Shown: positions 1 to 6,257, counted from the stretch's first letter. The stretch: DNA of 7,694 bases from Acidobacteriota bacterium (GCA_021778785.1 JAJYBX010000082.1:1-7694), one strand, 5' to 3'. The notes: a model not told the origin generated them from the letters alone. A program made the numbers and translations.

Positions 1-255
1 CTTCACGTTGCCGCCCTCCGTGAAGAGGCGCTTCTGGATGATGCCGTTCACCTGCGGGTGCACCTCGGCCACCTGGAGGGCGGAGACGCGGCCCGGGAGT
101 TCGGAGGTCAGGACCGCCCGCTGGGCCTGGACCACCATCACCCCCACTTCCGGGGTGGCCCTGGCCGGCTCCTTCTTGTCGCAGCCGGTCATCATGGCGC
201 CGGCCACGAGGGCGCCGACAAGGGAGATCATTCCGCCTCGAGTGGGGGTCTGCAT
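1..255 (-). CDS. RND-type efflux periplasmic adaptor lipoprotein, N-terminal part (runs off left edge)
   Basis: This is the first 85 residues of a membrane-fusion (HlyD/AcrA/MexA family) adaptor, which bridges an inner-membrane RND pump to an outer-membrane channel. The reading frame is open from ATG at 255 to base 1. It begins with a signal peptide: a short charged start, then a hydrophobic run around residues 9-22 ending in M-T-G-C. This lipobox implies lipid attachment at Cys25. After it come VGVMVVQAQRAVLTSELPGR and then VHPQVNGIIQKRLFTEGGNV, the usual opening beta-strand and first half of the lipoyl/barrel-sandwich hybrid domain in AcrA-type adaptors. A GGAG ribosome binding site (263-266) lies 7 nt upstream of the ATG. 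It is downstream of the tetR gene on the same strand, with 103 bp between them, as in many regulator-adaptor-pump operons. The pump and channel genes would lie beyond the left edge. The substrate is unknown. Confidence 0.88.
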   Translation of the reverse strand, partial: MQTPTRGGMISLVGALVAGAMMTGCDKKEPARATPEVGVMVVQAQRAVLTSELPGRVSALQVAEVHPQVNGIIQKRLFTEGGNVK

Positions 256-358
256 GGGGAGGCTCCGTGAAGGGTCGGGGGTGGAACGCGTGGAGGGCGG
301 TAGGGCTCGGAGCGGCAGTCCAGGATAGGTTCCCGATCTGCCGCGGACAGGGGGGACC

Positions 359-1030
359 TCAGGGGCCCGCCGGCCCTGCATAGCCGAGGCCCCTCAGGGC
401 GAAGGCCGCGAGGCGGTCCGCCAGGGCCGCCGGATCGGTGGCCGGAAGCTCCGAGGCCCAGAGCAGGGCGTTCATGCCGGTGGCCAGGCGGTGGATCAGG
501 CACTGCCCCTGGATGCACTGTCCCAGGAAGGCGGCCTCGGCCTCGGGAAGGTCCGGCCTCAAGGCGCCGAGGCAGGCCTTGAGGAGCTGGACGGACTCCG
601 TGAGGCGCTCCTGGTAGAGCGCGTGGAGGAGGGGCCGCGGGGACTGCATCTCCATCGTGAACAGCCGGATGGAGGCCCGCTTCAGGGGCTCATCGGCCCC
701 GTCGAACAGGTCGGTCATGATGCCGAGGATGATGGCCTTCAGGGCCCGCGCGGCCCGGTGGCGGTCGCCATGGATGGCCACGGGGTCGCAGTGCTCGGGG
801 GCGAGGGCGGTCCTGGGGTAGCGGGTGAAGATGTACTTGAAGCACTCGAGGTAGAGGCCGTCCTTGTTCCCGAAGTGGTAGCCGATGAGCGAGACGTGCC
901 GGCCGGCCCGCTGGGCGATGTCCCGGATGCTGGCCCCCTCGAAGCCCTTCTCCGCGAAGCAGAAGATGGCCGCTTCCAGGAGGGCCTGGGTCGTTTCCTG
1001 GACGAGGGGGGGAGGCGGCGTCACGGCCAT
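359..1030 (-). CDS. TetR/AcrR-family repressor, CecR (YbiH)-like
   Basis: This 223-residue DNA-binding repressor probably controls the adjoining efflux operon and itself. The TetR N-terminal helix-turn-helix spans about residues 13-62: LLEAAIFCFAEKGFEGASIRDIA, then the recognition helix region with the family hallmark YHFGNKDGLY near residues 51-60. The C-terminal half contains M-x-S-P-x-P-L-L-H-x-L-Y, resembling the ligand/dimerisation domain of the CecR/YbiH subgroup (CerR/DUF1956 type), whose members often sit beside HlyD-type efflux genes. The first ATG places the HTH at the normal distance from the N-terminus, so I keep it. There is no Shine-Dalgarno in the 20 nt before it (CAATCAAATTCAGACC), so the message may be leaderless or start very close to the ATG. 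A perfect palindrome lies just upstream. The family call is firm; the inducer and exact subgroup are inference. Confidence 0.9.
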   Translation of the reverse strand: MAVTPPPPLVQETTQALLEAAIFCFAEKGFEGASIRDIAQRAGRHVSLIGYHFGNKDGLYLECFKYIFTRYPRTALAPEHCDPVAIHGDRHRAARALKAIILGIMTDLFDGADEPLKRASIRLFTMEMQSPRPLLHALYQERLTESVQLLKACLGALRPDLPEAEAAFLGQCIQGQCLIHRLATGMNALLWASELPATDPAALADRLAAFALRGLGYAGPAGP

Positions 1031-1042
1031 GGTCTGAATTTG

Positions 1043-1060
1043 ATTGATCGAGCGATCAAT
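1043..1060. promoter_or_regulatory. Palindromic operator, probably bound by the adjacent TetR regulator
   Basis: ATTGATCG-AG-CGATCAAT is a perfect inverted repeat with 8-bp arms and a 2-bp centre, ending 12 bp before the tetR start codon. It lies in an AT-rich island (about 1035-1090) within otherwise GC-rich DNA. TetR-family repressors typically bind 15-20 bp palindromes over their own promoters, which fits size and place. On the minus strand a TTGAAA (1061-1066) followed 17 bp later by a weak CAAATT (1038-1043) would put almost all of the palindrome in the promoter spacer. That promoter is tentative. Confidence 0.75.
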
Positions 1061-1090
1061 TTCAATAAAAAAAGCACCAAAATGATTTAG

Positions 1091-1242
1091 ACACGATCTC
1101 GCGAACTGGATCTGCCCCGGGACCGTCCCCCGGGGAAATCAGAGTCGGGGTCGCGAACCGGAGAACGGGCCGGCGGAGGTGAAGGCTCCGATCCCCAGGG
1201 TGGGGTCCTGGCATCCGGGGCCGGCGGCGGCCCGCGAAAGAG
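1091..1242. other. Non-coding gap upstream of tetR
   Basis: I see no credible gene here. It contains a GC-rich inverted repeat, CCCCGGG (1115-1121) and CCCGGGG (1129-1135) with a 7-nt loop and no T-tract on either side. It also contains two near-identical 12-mers, TCGCGAACTGGA (1099-1110) and TCGCGAACCGGA (1151-1162). Neither has a recognisable function. Confidence 0.5.
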
Positions 1243-1268
1243 GAACGGCGGCCCGGAGACCGCCGTTC
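1243..1268 (-). terminator. Intrinsic-type terminator after tRNA-Ala
   Basis: Reading the minus strand, GAACGGCGG, an 8-nt loop and CCGCCGTTC form a perfect 9-bp stem, followed by CTCTTTC. The hairpin begins 9 nt after the tRNA CCA end. The T-tract is short and interrupted, so efficiency is uncertain, but position and stem strength suit a tRNA terminator. Confidence 0.6.
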
Positions 1269-1277
1269 ATGCGTGGC

Positions 1278-1353
<76 letters not shown>

Positions 1354-1363
1354 ACGAATCTCC

Positions 1364-1391
1364 AGTGTATCTGGCCGCGGCCGGCCGTCAA
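1364..1391 (-). promoter_or_regulatory. Sigma70-like promoter of tRNA-Ala
   Basis: On the minus strand a -35 box TTGACG (1386-1391) and a -10 box TACACT (1364-1369) are separated by 16 bp. The -10 box ends 10 nt before the mature tRNA 5' end, so the leader would be only a few nucleotides. These boxes match consensus at 5/6 and 4/6 positions, and the placement is what a stable-RNA promoter should have. Confidence 0.7.
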
Positions 1392-1408
1392 TGCTGGCCC
1401 GTACGCGG

Positions 1409-1434
1409 GACGGCCGCCCCGGGGGGCGGCCGTC
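1409..1434 (-). terminator. GC-rich hairpin after korB, possible terminator
   Basis: GACGGCCGCCC (1409-1419) and GGGCGGCCGTC (1424-1434) form a perfect 11-bp stem with a 4-nt loop, starting 19 nt beyond the korB stop codon and lying before the tRNA promoter. No T-run follows on the minus strand, so it may be a U-less terminator or a 3'-end stabilising hairpin. Confidence 0.5.
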
Positions 1435-1453
1435 GCTGGGGAGGCGCAGCATC

Positions 1454-2491
1454 CTACTTCAGCGTCTCCATGATCGCCGCCAGCACCTCTGCGCTGGGCT
1501 TCACGGCGGATTCGGACAGGCTCACGAGGGGTTCGTCCACGAGGTTCAGCACCTCGGGGAGGGGCGCGTTCTGGGGGTTGATGTAGAGCAGGCCGGTGAG
1601 GAACTCGCCCTTCTGCATGGACTCGTGGATGGCCTTCATGGCCGTGTAGCGGTCCGTGGGGTCGTAGCCCTCATGGATGGCCTTGATGGCCACCTTGGAG
1701 CCGTCGGGGAAGGTCACGATCTCCGTCTCGCCGGCGGCGATCTCCACGTCCTCGACCTCGGAGTACTGGATGAAGCCCAGGTCGTGGAGGGGGAAGTCGT
1801 GGTCCTTGACATGCTTGTAGGAACGCGTCGAGGCGTCGTGGTTGTTGAAGGTGACGCAGGGGCTGATGACGTCGATCACCGAGGTGCCGTCGTAGGCGAA
1901 GGCGGCCTTGAGGATGGCATTCAGCTGCTTGGGGTTGCCGGAGAAGGACCGCGCCACGAAGCCGCAGCCCAGCTCGATGGCCAGGGTGCAGGGGTCGATG
2001 GGGGGAAGGTTGTTCACGGCGCCGGACTTGAGGTGGGATCCCTTGTCCGCGGTGGCGGAGAACTGGCCCTTGGTGAGCCCGTAGACGCCGTTGTCCTCGA
2101 TGATGTAGATCATCGGGACGTTGCGCCGGACGGCATGGACGAACTGGCCGGTGCCGATGGACATGGAATCCCCGTCGCCGGAGACGCCGATGTTGATGAG
2201 GCTGCGGTTGGCCAGGGAGGCGCCGGTGGCGATGGCGGGCATGCGGCCATGCACGCTGTTGAAGCCCCAGCCCTGATTCAGGAAGTAGGCCGGGGTCTTG
2301 GAGGAGCAGCCGATGCCGGAGTACTTGGCGACCCGGTGGCCCTCGATGCTGGACTCGAAGGCGGCATTGATGATCTGGCCGGTGATGCTGTCGTGGCCGC
2401 AGCCGGCACAGAGGGTGGACTTGGAGCCCACGTAGTCCTGCTTGGTCATGCCGAGCTTGTTGGTGGGAGCGGAAGGGGTGGCGGTGGACAT
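1454..2491 (-). CDS. korB: 2-oxoacid:ferredoxin oxidoreductase beta subunit (2-oxoglutarate type)
   Basis: This 345-residue thiamine-pyrophosphate subunit partners the alpha/gamma-fused KorA. Together they interconvert a 2-oxoacid plus CoA with the acyl-CoA plus CO2, exchanging electrons with ferredoxin in the cytoplasm. The [4Fe-4S] ligands are visible as Cys28 and Cys31 (TLCAGCGHD), Cys62 (SGIGCSS) and Cys212 (SPCVTFN), matching the 3/31/150 spacing of two-subunit archaeal OFORs. The TPP/Mg motif runs from GDGD (105-108) to the DN at 133-134. HGRMPAIATGA (81-91) is a family signature. At 345 residues it has the C-terminal extension seen in longer bacterial KorB proteins. The ATG at 2491 follows AGGAG (2498-2502) at 6-nt spacing and lies 13 nt after the korA stop, so the two are almost certainly co-transcribed. 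The family is certain. 2-oxoglutarate as the main substrate is the usual assignment but is not proven by sequence; pyruvate or a broader range is possible. Confidence 0.93.
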   Translation of the reverse strand: MSTATPSAPTNKLGMTKQDYVGSKSTLCAGCGHDSITGQIINAAFESSIEGHRVAKYSGIGCSSKTPAYFLNQGWGFNSVHGRMPAIATGASLANRSLINIGVSGDGDSMSIGTGQFVHAVRRNVPMIYIIEDNGVYGLTKGQFSATADKGSHLKSGAVNNLPPIDPCTLAIELGCGFVARSFSGNPKQLNAILKAAFAYDGTSVIDVISPCVTFNNHDASTRSYKHVKDHDFPLHDLGFIQYSEVEDVEIAAGETEIVTFPDGSKVAIKAIHEGYDPTDRYTAMKAIHESMQKGEFLTGLLYINPQNAPLPEVLNLVDEPLVSLSESAVKPSAEVLAAIMETLK

Positions 2492-2504
2492 GTCGGGCTC
2501 CTCT

Positions 2505-4328
2505 CTACTTCTGCTCGAACGCGTTGATCTGATCCACGATGCACTTCGCGTCGATGGCGAGGCCGTCGTAGTGCAGGACGTTCTTGAACTTCGTGGCGTG
2601 CTCCGGATAGAACTCGCGGAGCAGGTTGGTCATCTGCCCGTCGCGGTTCTGCTCGACCACGTAGACCACCTGCTTCGCCTTCACGTAGGCATCCACCTCG
2701 GCGGTGAAGGGCAGGGCGCGCAGGCGCAGGTAATCGGTCTTCAGGCCCTTCTCGGCGAGGATGTCCTGGGCCTCGACCACCGCGGGATCGCTGGAGCCGA
2801 AGGCGAGAATGCCCTTGTCGGAGCCCAGGTTCCGGAAGACCGGCGCGGGCACGTAGGACTTGGCGGTCTCGTACTTCTTCCGGAGGCGGTCCACCACGGC
2901 GACATAGTCCTCGGGCTTCTCGGAATAGAGGGCGTAGTCGTTGTGGCCCGAGCCGCGGGTGAAGTAGGCGCCCTTGCCGCCGGGGGTCCCGGGCAGGGAG
3001 CGGTAGCAGATGCCGTCGCCGTCCACGTCCTTGTAGCGGCCCCAGTCCTGGATCTCGGCCAGCTGCTGCTGGTCGAGGACCTTGCCGCGGTCGTAGGGCT
3101 TGTCAGGGTAGGCGAAGGGCTTGGAGGCCCAGTTCTGCATGCCGAGGTCGAGATCCGTCATCACGAAGATCGGGGTCTGGAAGCGCTCGGCCAGGTCGAA
3201 GGCGTCATAGGAGAACTGGAAGCACTCCTCCATGTTCCCGGGATAGAGGTTGATGTGCAGCGTGTCGCCGTGGCTGGCCTTGGCGCACATCTCGATGTCG
3301 GCCTGCTGGGTGCGGGTGGGCAGGCCCGTGCTGGGCCCGGTCCGCTGGACGTTGAAGAACACGCCCGGGCATTCCGTGTAGTACCCGAGGCCGATGAACT
3401 CGCTCATGAGGGAGATGCCGGGGCCGGCGGTGGAGGTCATGGACCGGGCTCCGGCCCAGCCGGCGGCGAACACCACGCCCGCGGACGCCAGCTCGTCCTC
3501 CATCTGCACGATGGCCACGTTGGACTTGCCGGTCTTGGGATCCTTCCGGTACTCCTCCGCGTACTCGATGAAGGTCTCGACCAGGCTGGAGGCGGGGGTG
3601 ATGGGGTACCAGCCCACCACGGTGACGCCGGCGAACAGGGCGCCGAGGGCGCAGGCCTCGTTGCCGTCCACGATGATGAGGCCCTGGGTCTTGTTGTCGC
3701 GCACGACCTTGATGTGGTCCTGGTCGGGGAGGTTCTCCATGGCCCAGTCGTAGCCGGCCATGGCGGCGGTCTGGTTGAGCTCCACGGCCTTGGCCTTGCC
3801 CTTCAGCTGCTTGGCGATGGCCTTCTTGGCCTCCTCCATGTCCACGCCGAGGATCCGCGCGGCCACGCCGACGTAGATCATGTTCTTCACCAGCTTGTGC
3901 AGCTTGGGCTCGGGGCAGGAGGCGGTGACCAGCTTCTGGAAGGGCACGGGGAAGTAGGTGAGGTCCGTGCGCAGCTTGTCCAGCTGCAGGGGCTCGTCGT
4001 AGATCACGAGGGCGCCGGCGTCGGCCTTGGCGATGTCCTCCTTGGCCGTCTCGGGGTTCATGAGGATCAGCATCTCGTTCGTGGCCTTGCGGGCCACGTA
4101 GCCCTTCGCGCTGGCGCGGATCGTGAACCAGGTGGGCAGTCCCGCGATGTTGGAGGGGAAGAGGTTCTTCCCGCTCACGAACACGCCCATCTGGAAGATG
4201 GCGCGCAGGAGCACCGTGTTCGCCGTCTGGGAACCGGATCCGTTGACCGTGGCCACCTGGATGGAAAAATCATTGATCCGGGTTTTCGCCCCTCCGGACA
4301 CGGAAGGGGAGGCTAGGGTGGCAGTCAT
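2505..4328 (-). CDS. korA: 2-oxoacid:ferredoxin oxidoreductase, fused gamma-alpha subunit
   Basis: This 607-residue large subunit is the partner of KorB. The N-terminal gamma domain (about residues 22-195) opens with the glycine-rich VNGSGSQTANTVLLRA. The alpha pyrimidine-binding domain begins near 213 and carries the hallmark YPITPASS (241-248), which positions the 2-oxoacid carboxylate. It continues with QMEDELASAGVVFAAGWAGA (275-294), TSTAGPGISLMSE (298-310) and RTGPSTGLPTRTQQAD (329-344). The C-terminal part (about 500-600) is the usual Rossmann-like domain, here with ILAFGSSDPAVVEAQDIL and YVVEQNRDGQM. The gamma-alpha fusion and about 600-residue length match bacterial KorA. The ATG at 4328 has a strong AAAGGAG (4333-4339) at short spacing. 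It is the first gene of the korAB pair and transcribed divergently from lexA. No ferredoxin or delta subunit is encoded in the window, so electrons must go to a carrier encoded elsewhere. Confidence 0.93.
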   Translation of the reverse strand: MTATLASPSVSGGAKTRINDFSIQVATVNGSGSQTANTVLLRAIFQMGVFVSGKNLFPSNIAGLPTWFTIRASAKGYVARKATNEMLILMNPETAKEDIAKADAGALVIYDEPLQLDKLRTDLTYFPVPFQKLVTASCPEPKLHKLVKNMIYVGVAARILGVDMEEAKKAIAKQLKGKAKAVELNQTAAMAGYDWAMENLPDQDHIKVVRDNKTQGLIIVDGNEACALGALFAGVTVVGWYPITPASSLVETFIEYAEEYRKDPKTGKSNVAIVQMEDELASAGVVFAAGWAGARSMTSTAGPGISLMSEFIGLGYYTECPGVFFNVQRTGPSTGLPTRTQQADIEMCAKASHGDTLHINLYPGNMEECFQFSYDAFDLAERFQTPIFVMTDLDLGMQNWASKPFAYPDKPYDRGKVLDQQQLAEIQDWGRYKDVDGDGICYRSLPGTPGGKGAYFTRGSGHNDYALYSEKPEDYVAVVDRLRKKYETAKSYVPAPVFRNLGSDKGILAFGSSDPAVVEAQDILAEKGLKTDYLRLRALPFTAEVDAYVKAKQVVYVVEQNRDGQMTNLLREFYPEHATKFKNVLHYDGLAIDAKCIVDQINAFEQK

Positions 4329-4418
4329 GGGACTCCTTTCTCATCGGGACGCGCACGTCGAAGAGGGCGGAAAGAGGACACGGAGGGCGCAAATGCTTGA
4401 CCCTCAAGGCCATCCGCC

Positions 4419-4447
4419 AGTATGGCAGAGGCTGGGAGAGGGTTCTA
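4419..4447 (-). promoter_or_regulatory. Tentative korA promoter
   Basis: On the minus strand CATACT (revcomp at 4419-4424), preceded by an extended TG motif, lies 17 bp from TAGAAC (revcomp at 4442-4447). This would give a korA leader of about 85 nt. The -35 match is poor, and nothing else between the genes looks better. Confidence 0.3.
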
Positions 4448-4459
4448 TTCACGGGTTTT

Positions 4460-4478
4460 CCCCTGGGAGGTCCAGGGG
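4460..4478. other. Inverted repeat in the korA-lexA divergent region
   Basis: CCCCTGG-GAGGT-CCAGGGG is a perfect inverted repeat with 7-bp arms and a 5-bp centre. It lies 131 bp upstream of korA and 26 bp upstream of the lexA -35 box. No run of T follows on either strand, so it is more likely a regulator binding site than a terminator. The binder is unknown. Confidence 0.45.
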
Positions 4479-4504
4479 TCTGAAATAAAGCGAAAAAAAA
4501 GGGA

Positions 4505-4533
4505 TTGACCACCTTCAAGGTGGATCCTACCTT
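4505..4533 (+). promoter_or_regulatory. lexA promoter with palindromic LexA operator in the spacer
   Basis: TTGACC (4505-4510) and TACCTT (4528-4533) are spaced 17 bp apart, with an A-tract (4493-4500) just upstream that resembles an UP element. CCACCTT-C-AAGGTGG (4509-4523), a perfect 15-bp palindrome, begins in the -35 box and fills most of the spacer. LexA represses its own gene in most bacteria, so this is the natural candidate for its operator. It does not match the E. coli CTG-N10-CAG box or the Gram-positive GAAC-N4-GTTC box. The -10 match is only moderate. Initiation 7-8 nt after it would fall at or next to the ATG at 4541. Confidence 0.6.
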
Positions 4534-4540
4534 GGTTTCC

Positions 4541-5200
4541 ATGAAAGCCAGCGATCTCACCAAGCGGCAGCAGGCCGTGCTCAATTTCATCCGGACCTTC
4601 CTCCAGGAGGAGGGCCGCAGTCCCACCCTCTCGGAGATCGCCAAGGGCGTGGGCTCCAGCGCGGTGTCCACCATCCACAAGCATGTCCAGCACCTCATGG
4701 ACAAGGGCTTCCTCGTCCGCAGCCACGGCAAGGGCAACAACCTGGTGGTGTCCGCGGCCCATCCGGGGGAGGTGGTCAGCGAACCCGAGGCCGCCCCGCC
4801 GGCCCTGCGGACCCCCAGCATGCGCCTCATCCCCTTCTGCGGCGATGTGGCCGCGGGGGCCCCGCTCCTGCCGGAGAGTCGTGCCCTGCCCATCGAGGTT
4901 CCCAACAGCATCCACCGCCAGCGGGACGAAATCTTCGTGCTGCGGGTGCGGGGGGATTCCATGGTGGACGACGCCATCCTGGACGGGGATCTCGTGGTCC
5001 TCCAGCGGAAGGGTGAATACCGCAACGGGGATCGCGTGGTGGCCCTGCTCGACCGCGAGGAGGTCACCCTCAAGGAATTCCGGCGGGATGCGAAGGGCGT
5101 CTGGCTTGTGCCGCACAACCCCGACCTGAAACCGAGGCTCTACCCCCCCGACCGGGTCGAGATCCAGGGCCTCCTCATCGGTGTGATGCGGAGCTGCTGA
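4541..5200 (+). CDS. lexA: LexA repressor (SOS regulator, self-cleaving)
   Basis: This 219-residue LexA represses DNA-damage genes until RecA filaments trigger its autocleavage. The N-terminal winged helix spans about residues 5-70 (LTKRQQAVLNFIRTFLQEEGRSPTLSEIA). Its recognition helix region, SSAVSTIHKHVQHL, is unlike the E. coli one. The cleavage site is Ala105-Gly106 in CGDVAAGAPLL. The S24-type catalytic dyad is Ser140 in RGDSMVDD and Lys178 in VTLKEF; the Ala-to-Ser distance of 35 equals that of E. coli LexA. I chose ATG 4541 because family members begin a few residues before LTxRQ. There is no SD at normal distance from it. In-frame TTG codons at 4532 (AAGGTGG lies 8 nt upstream) and 4505 are alternatives; the latter coincides with the -35 box. 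It converges on leuB and is divergent from korA. Confidence 0.95.
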   Translation: MKASDLTKRQQAVLNFIRTFLQEEGRSPTLSEIAKGVGSSAVSTIHKHVQHLMDKGFLVRSHGKGNNLVVSAAHPGEVVSEPEAAPPALRTPSMRLIPFCGDVAAGAPLLPESRALPIEVPNSIHRQRDEIFVLRVRGDSMVDDAILDGDLVVLQRKGEYRNGDRVVALLDREEVTLKEFRRDAKGVWLVPHNPDLKPRLYPPDRVEIQGLLIGVMRSC

Positions 5201-5214
5201 ACACGCCGGTTCAG
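5197..5214. terminator. Small hairpin between convergent lexA and leuB stops
   Basis: CTGAAC (5197-5202), a 6-nt loop and GTTCAG (5209-5214) form a 6-bp stem. Its two arms contain the stop codons of lexA (plus) and leuB (minus). There is no T-tract, so a bidirectional terminator role is only a guess from its position. Confidence 0.25.
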
Positions 5215-6257
5215 GTCTCCAGCCGGCTTCGGATGGCCGCGCCCATGGCGCGGGTGCCCAGGGTGCCCCCGAGATCGGGCGTGGCCGCGCCTTCCCGCAG
5301 GGCGGCCGCCACCGCCGCCTCGAGGGCCATGGCCTCCGGTTCCCAGCCCAGGTGGCGGAGGAGCAGGGCGGTGCTGAGGAACATGCCTGTGGGGTTCGCC
5401 AGGTCGCGGCCTGCGAGGTCCGGCGCGGAGCCGTGGACGGGCTCCGCCAGGGCCGTGCAGCGGAAGGGCCGGTGCGGGGCCCAGCTCAGGGAGGGGGCCA
5501 CGCCCATGCCCCCCTGGAAGGCCGCCAGCAGGTCGCTGATGAGGTCGCCCAGGTAGTTGTCCGCGGCGATGACGCCGAAGGGACGCGGGTCCTGCACCAG
5601 GGCGCAGAGCAGGGCATCCGCGTGCATCCCCCGGGCGGGCACCGCCGGATGGAGCGTCCGGAGATCCTCGAACACGCGCATCCAGAGGCCGTGCCCGTGC
5701 TTCAGGACGTTGGCCTTGTGGGCCACGGTCAGGGCGCAGCCGCGCGCCGCGGCCCGGGCGAAGGCGGCCTCCAGCAGCCGCCTCACGGCGGCCTCGGTGT
5801 GCTCGGCGAAGTCCGTGGCCCGGCCCGGCTCGCTCGTGCCCTTCAGGCAGTAGGGGCCCTCTGTGTTCTCGCGGAAGACCTCGATCCACACCTGGCCCGC
5901 AGCCACACCCTTCAGGGGCAGGTGGGCCTCCTGGAGGGGGCGGCAGGGACGGCAGTTCACGGCGAGCTCCAGGTCCCGGCGGAGGCGCAGCAGGATGCCC
6001 TCCGCGTGGCGTCCGTCCGGCACCCGCGGATCGCCCACCGCCCCGAAGAGGATGCCGTCCGCACCGTCGCGGAGGGCCCCGAAGGCCGCCTCGGGGAGGA
6101 TCTCCCCCGTGGCGAGGAAACGTTCGGCGCCCCAGGGGTGGAGGCCCCAGGCCAGGTCCCGGCCCCGGGCGCGGACCCAGTCCAGCACCGGGAGGACCTC
6201 CGCCACCACCTCCGGGCCGATGCCGTCCCCGGGGATCACCGCCAGCCGTGTCGTCAC
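5211..6257 (-). CDS. leuB: 3-isopropylmalate dehydrogenase-type oxidative decarboxylase
   Basis: This 348-residue enzyme belongs to the isocitrate/isopropylmalate dehydrogenase family and probably performs the NAD-dependent third step of leucine synthesis. The N-terminus has LAVIPGDGIGPEV. The substrate-loop pattern E86..L89-L90..R93 plus Arg103 matches the isopropylmalate-specific set (E87, L90, L91, R94, R104 in Thermus LeuB). Catalytic Tyr136 (RENTEGPY), Lys181 (AHKANVL) and metal-binding Asp214, Asp238 and Asp242 (DNYLGDLISD) are present. EPVHGSAPDLAG (272-283) is the cofactor-loop signature. It resembles actinobacterial LeuB (GARRFHATGE-like and RENTEGPY segments) more than the classic proteobacterial type. 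I chose GTG 6257 because AGGAG lies 5 nt upstream and it gives the normal start; the frame stays open further but that part is antisense to the peroxiredoxin gene. No leuC or leuD is nearby. A related substrate such as homoisocitrate or tartrate cannot be excluded. Confidence 0.8.
   Translation of the reverse strand: MTTRLAVIPGDGIGPEVVAEVLPVLDWVRARGRDLAWGLHPWGAERFLATGEILPEAAFGALRDGADGILFGAVGDPRVPDGRHAEGILLRLRRDLELAVNCRPCRPLQEAHLPLKGVAAGQVWIEVFRENTEGPYCLKGTSEPGRATDFAEHTEAAVRRLLEAAFARAAARGCALTVAHKANVLKHGHGLWMRVFEDLRTLHPAVPARGMHADALLCALVQDPRPFGVIAADNYLGDLISDLLAAFQGGMGVAPSLSWAPHRPFRCTALAEPVHGSAPDLAGRDLANPTGMFLSTALLLRHLGWEPEAMALEAAVAAALREGAATPDLGGTLGTRAMGAAIRSRLET

Noticed and set aside
491..1090. 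199-codon plus-strand frame antisense to tetR
   Set aside because: It is Gly/Glu/Val-rich shadow sequence without a recognisable domain. The minus strand carries a clear TetR HTH.
1391..2527. 378-codon open frame on the plus strand, antisense to korB
   Set aside because: It has the same shadow composition (Gly/Val/Asp/His-rich, no domain), and korB explains the region.
2442..4316. 624-codon open frame on the plus strand, antisense to korA
   Set aside because: Its translation is a low-complexity Val/Leu/Gly/His/Asp-rich sequence typical of the reverse frame of a GC-rich gene. The minus strand encodes an unmistakable KorA with a ribosome binding site.
4396..4424. sigma54-type -24/-12 promoter for korA (TGGCGGATGGCCTTGA on the minus strand)
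   Set aside because: The spacing between the TGGC and TTG elements is one base off and the GC of the -12 element is missing.
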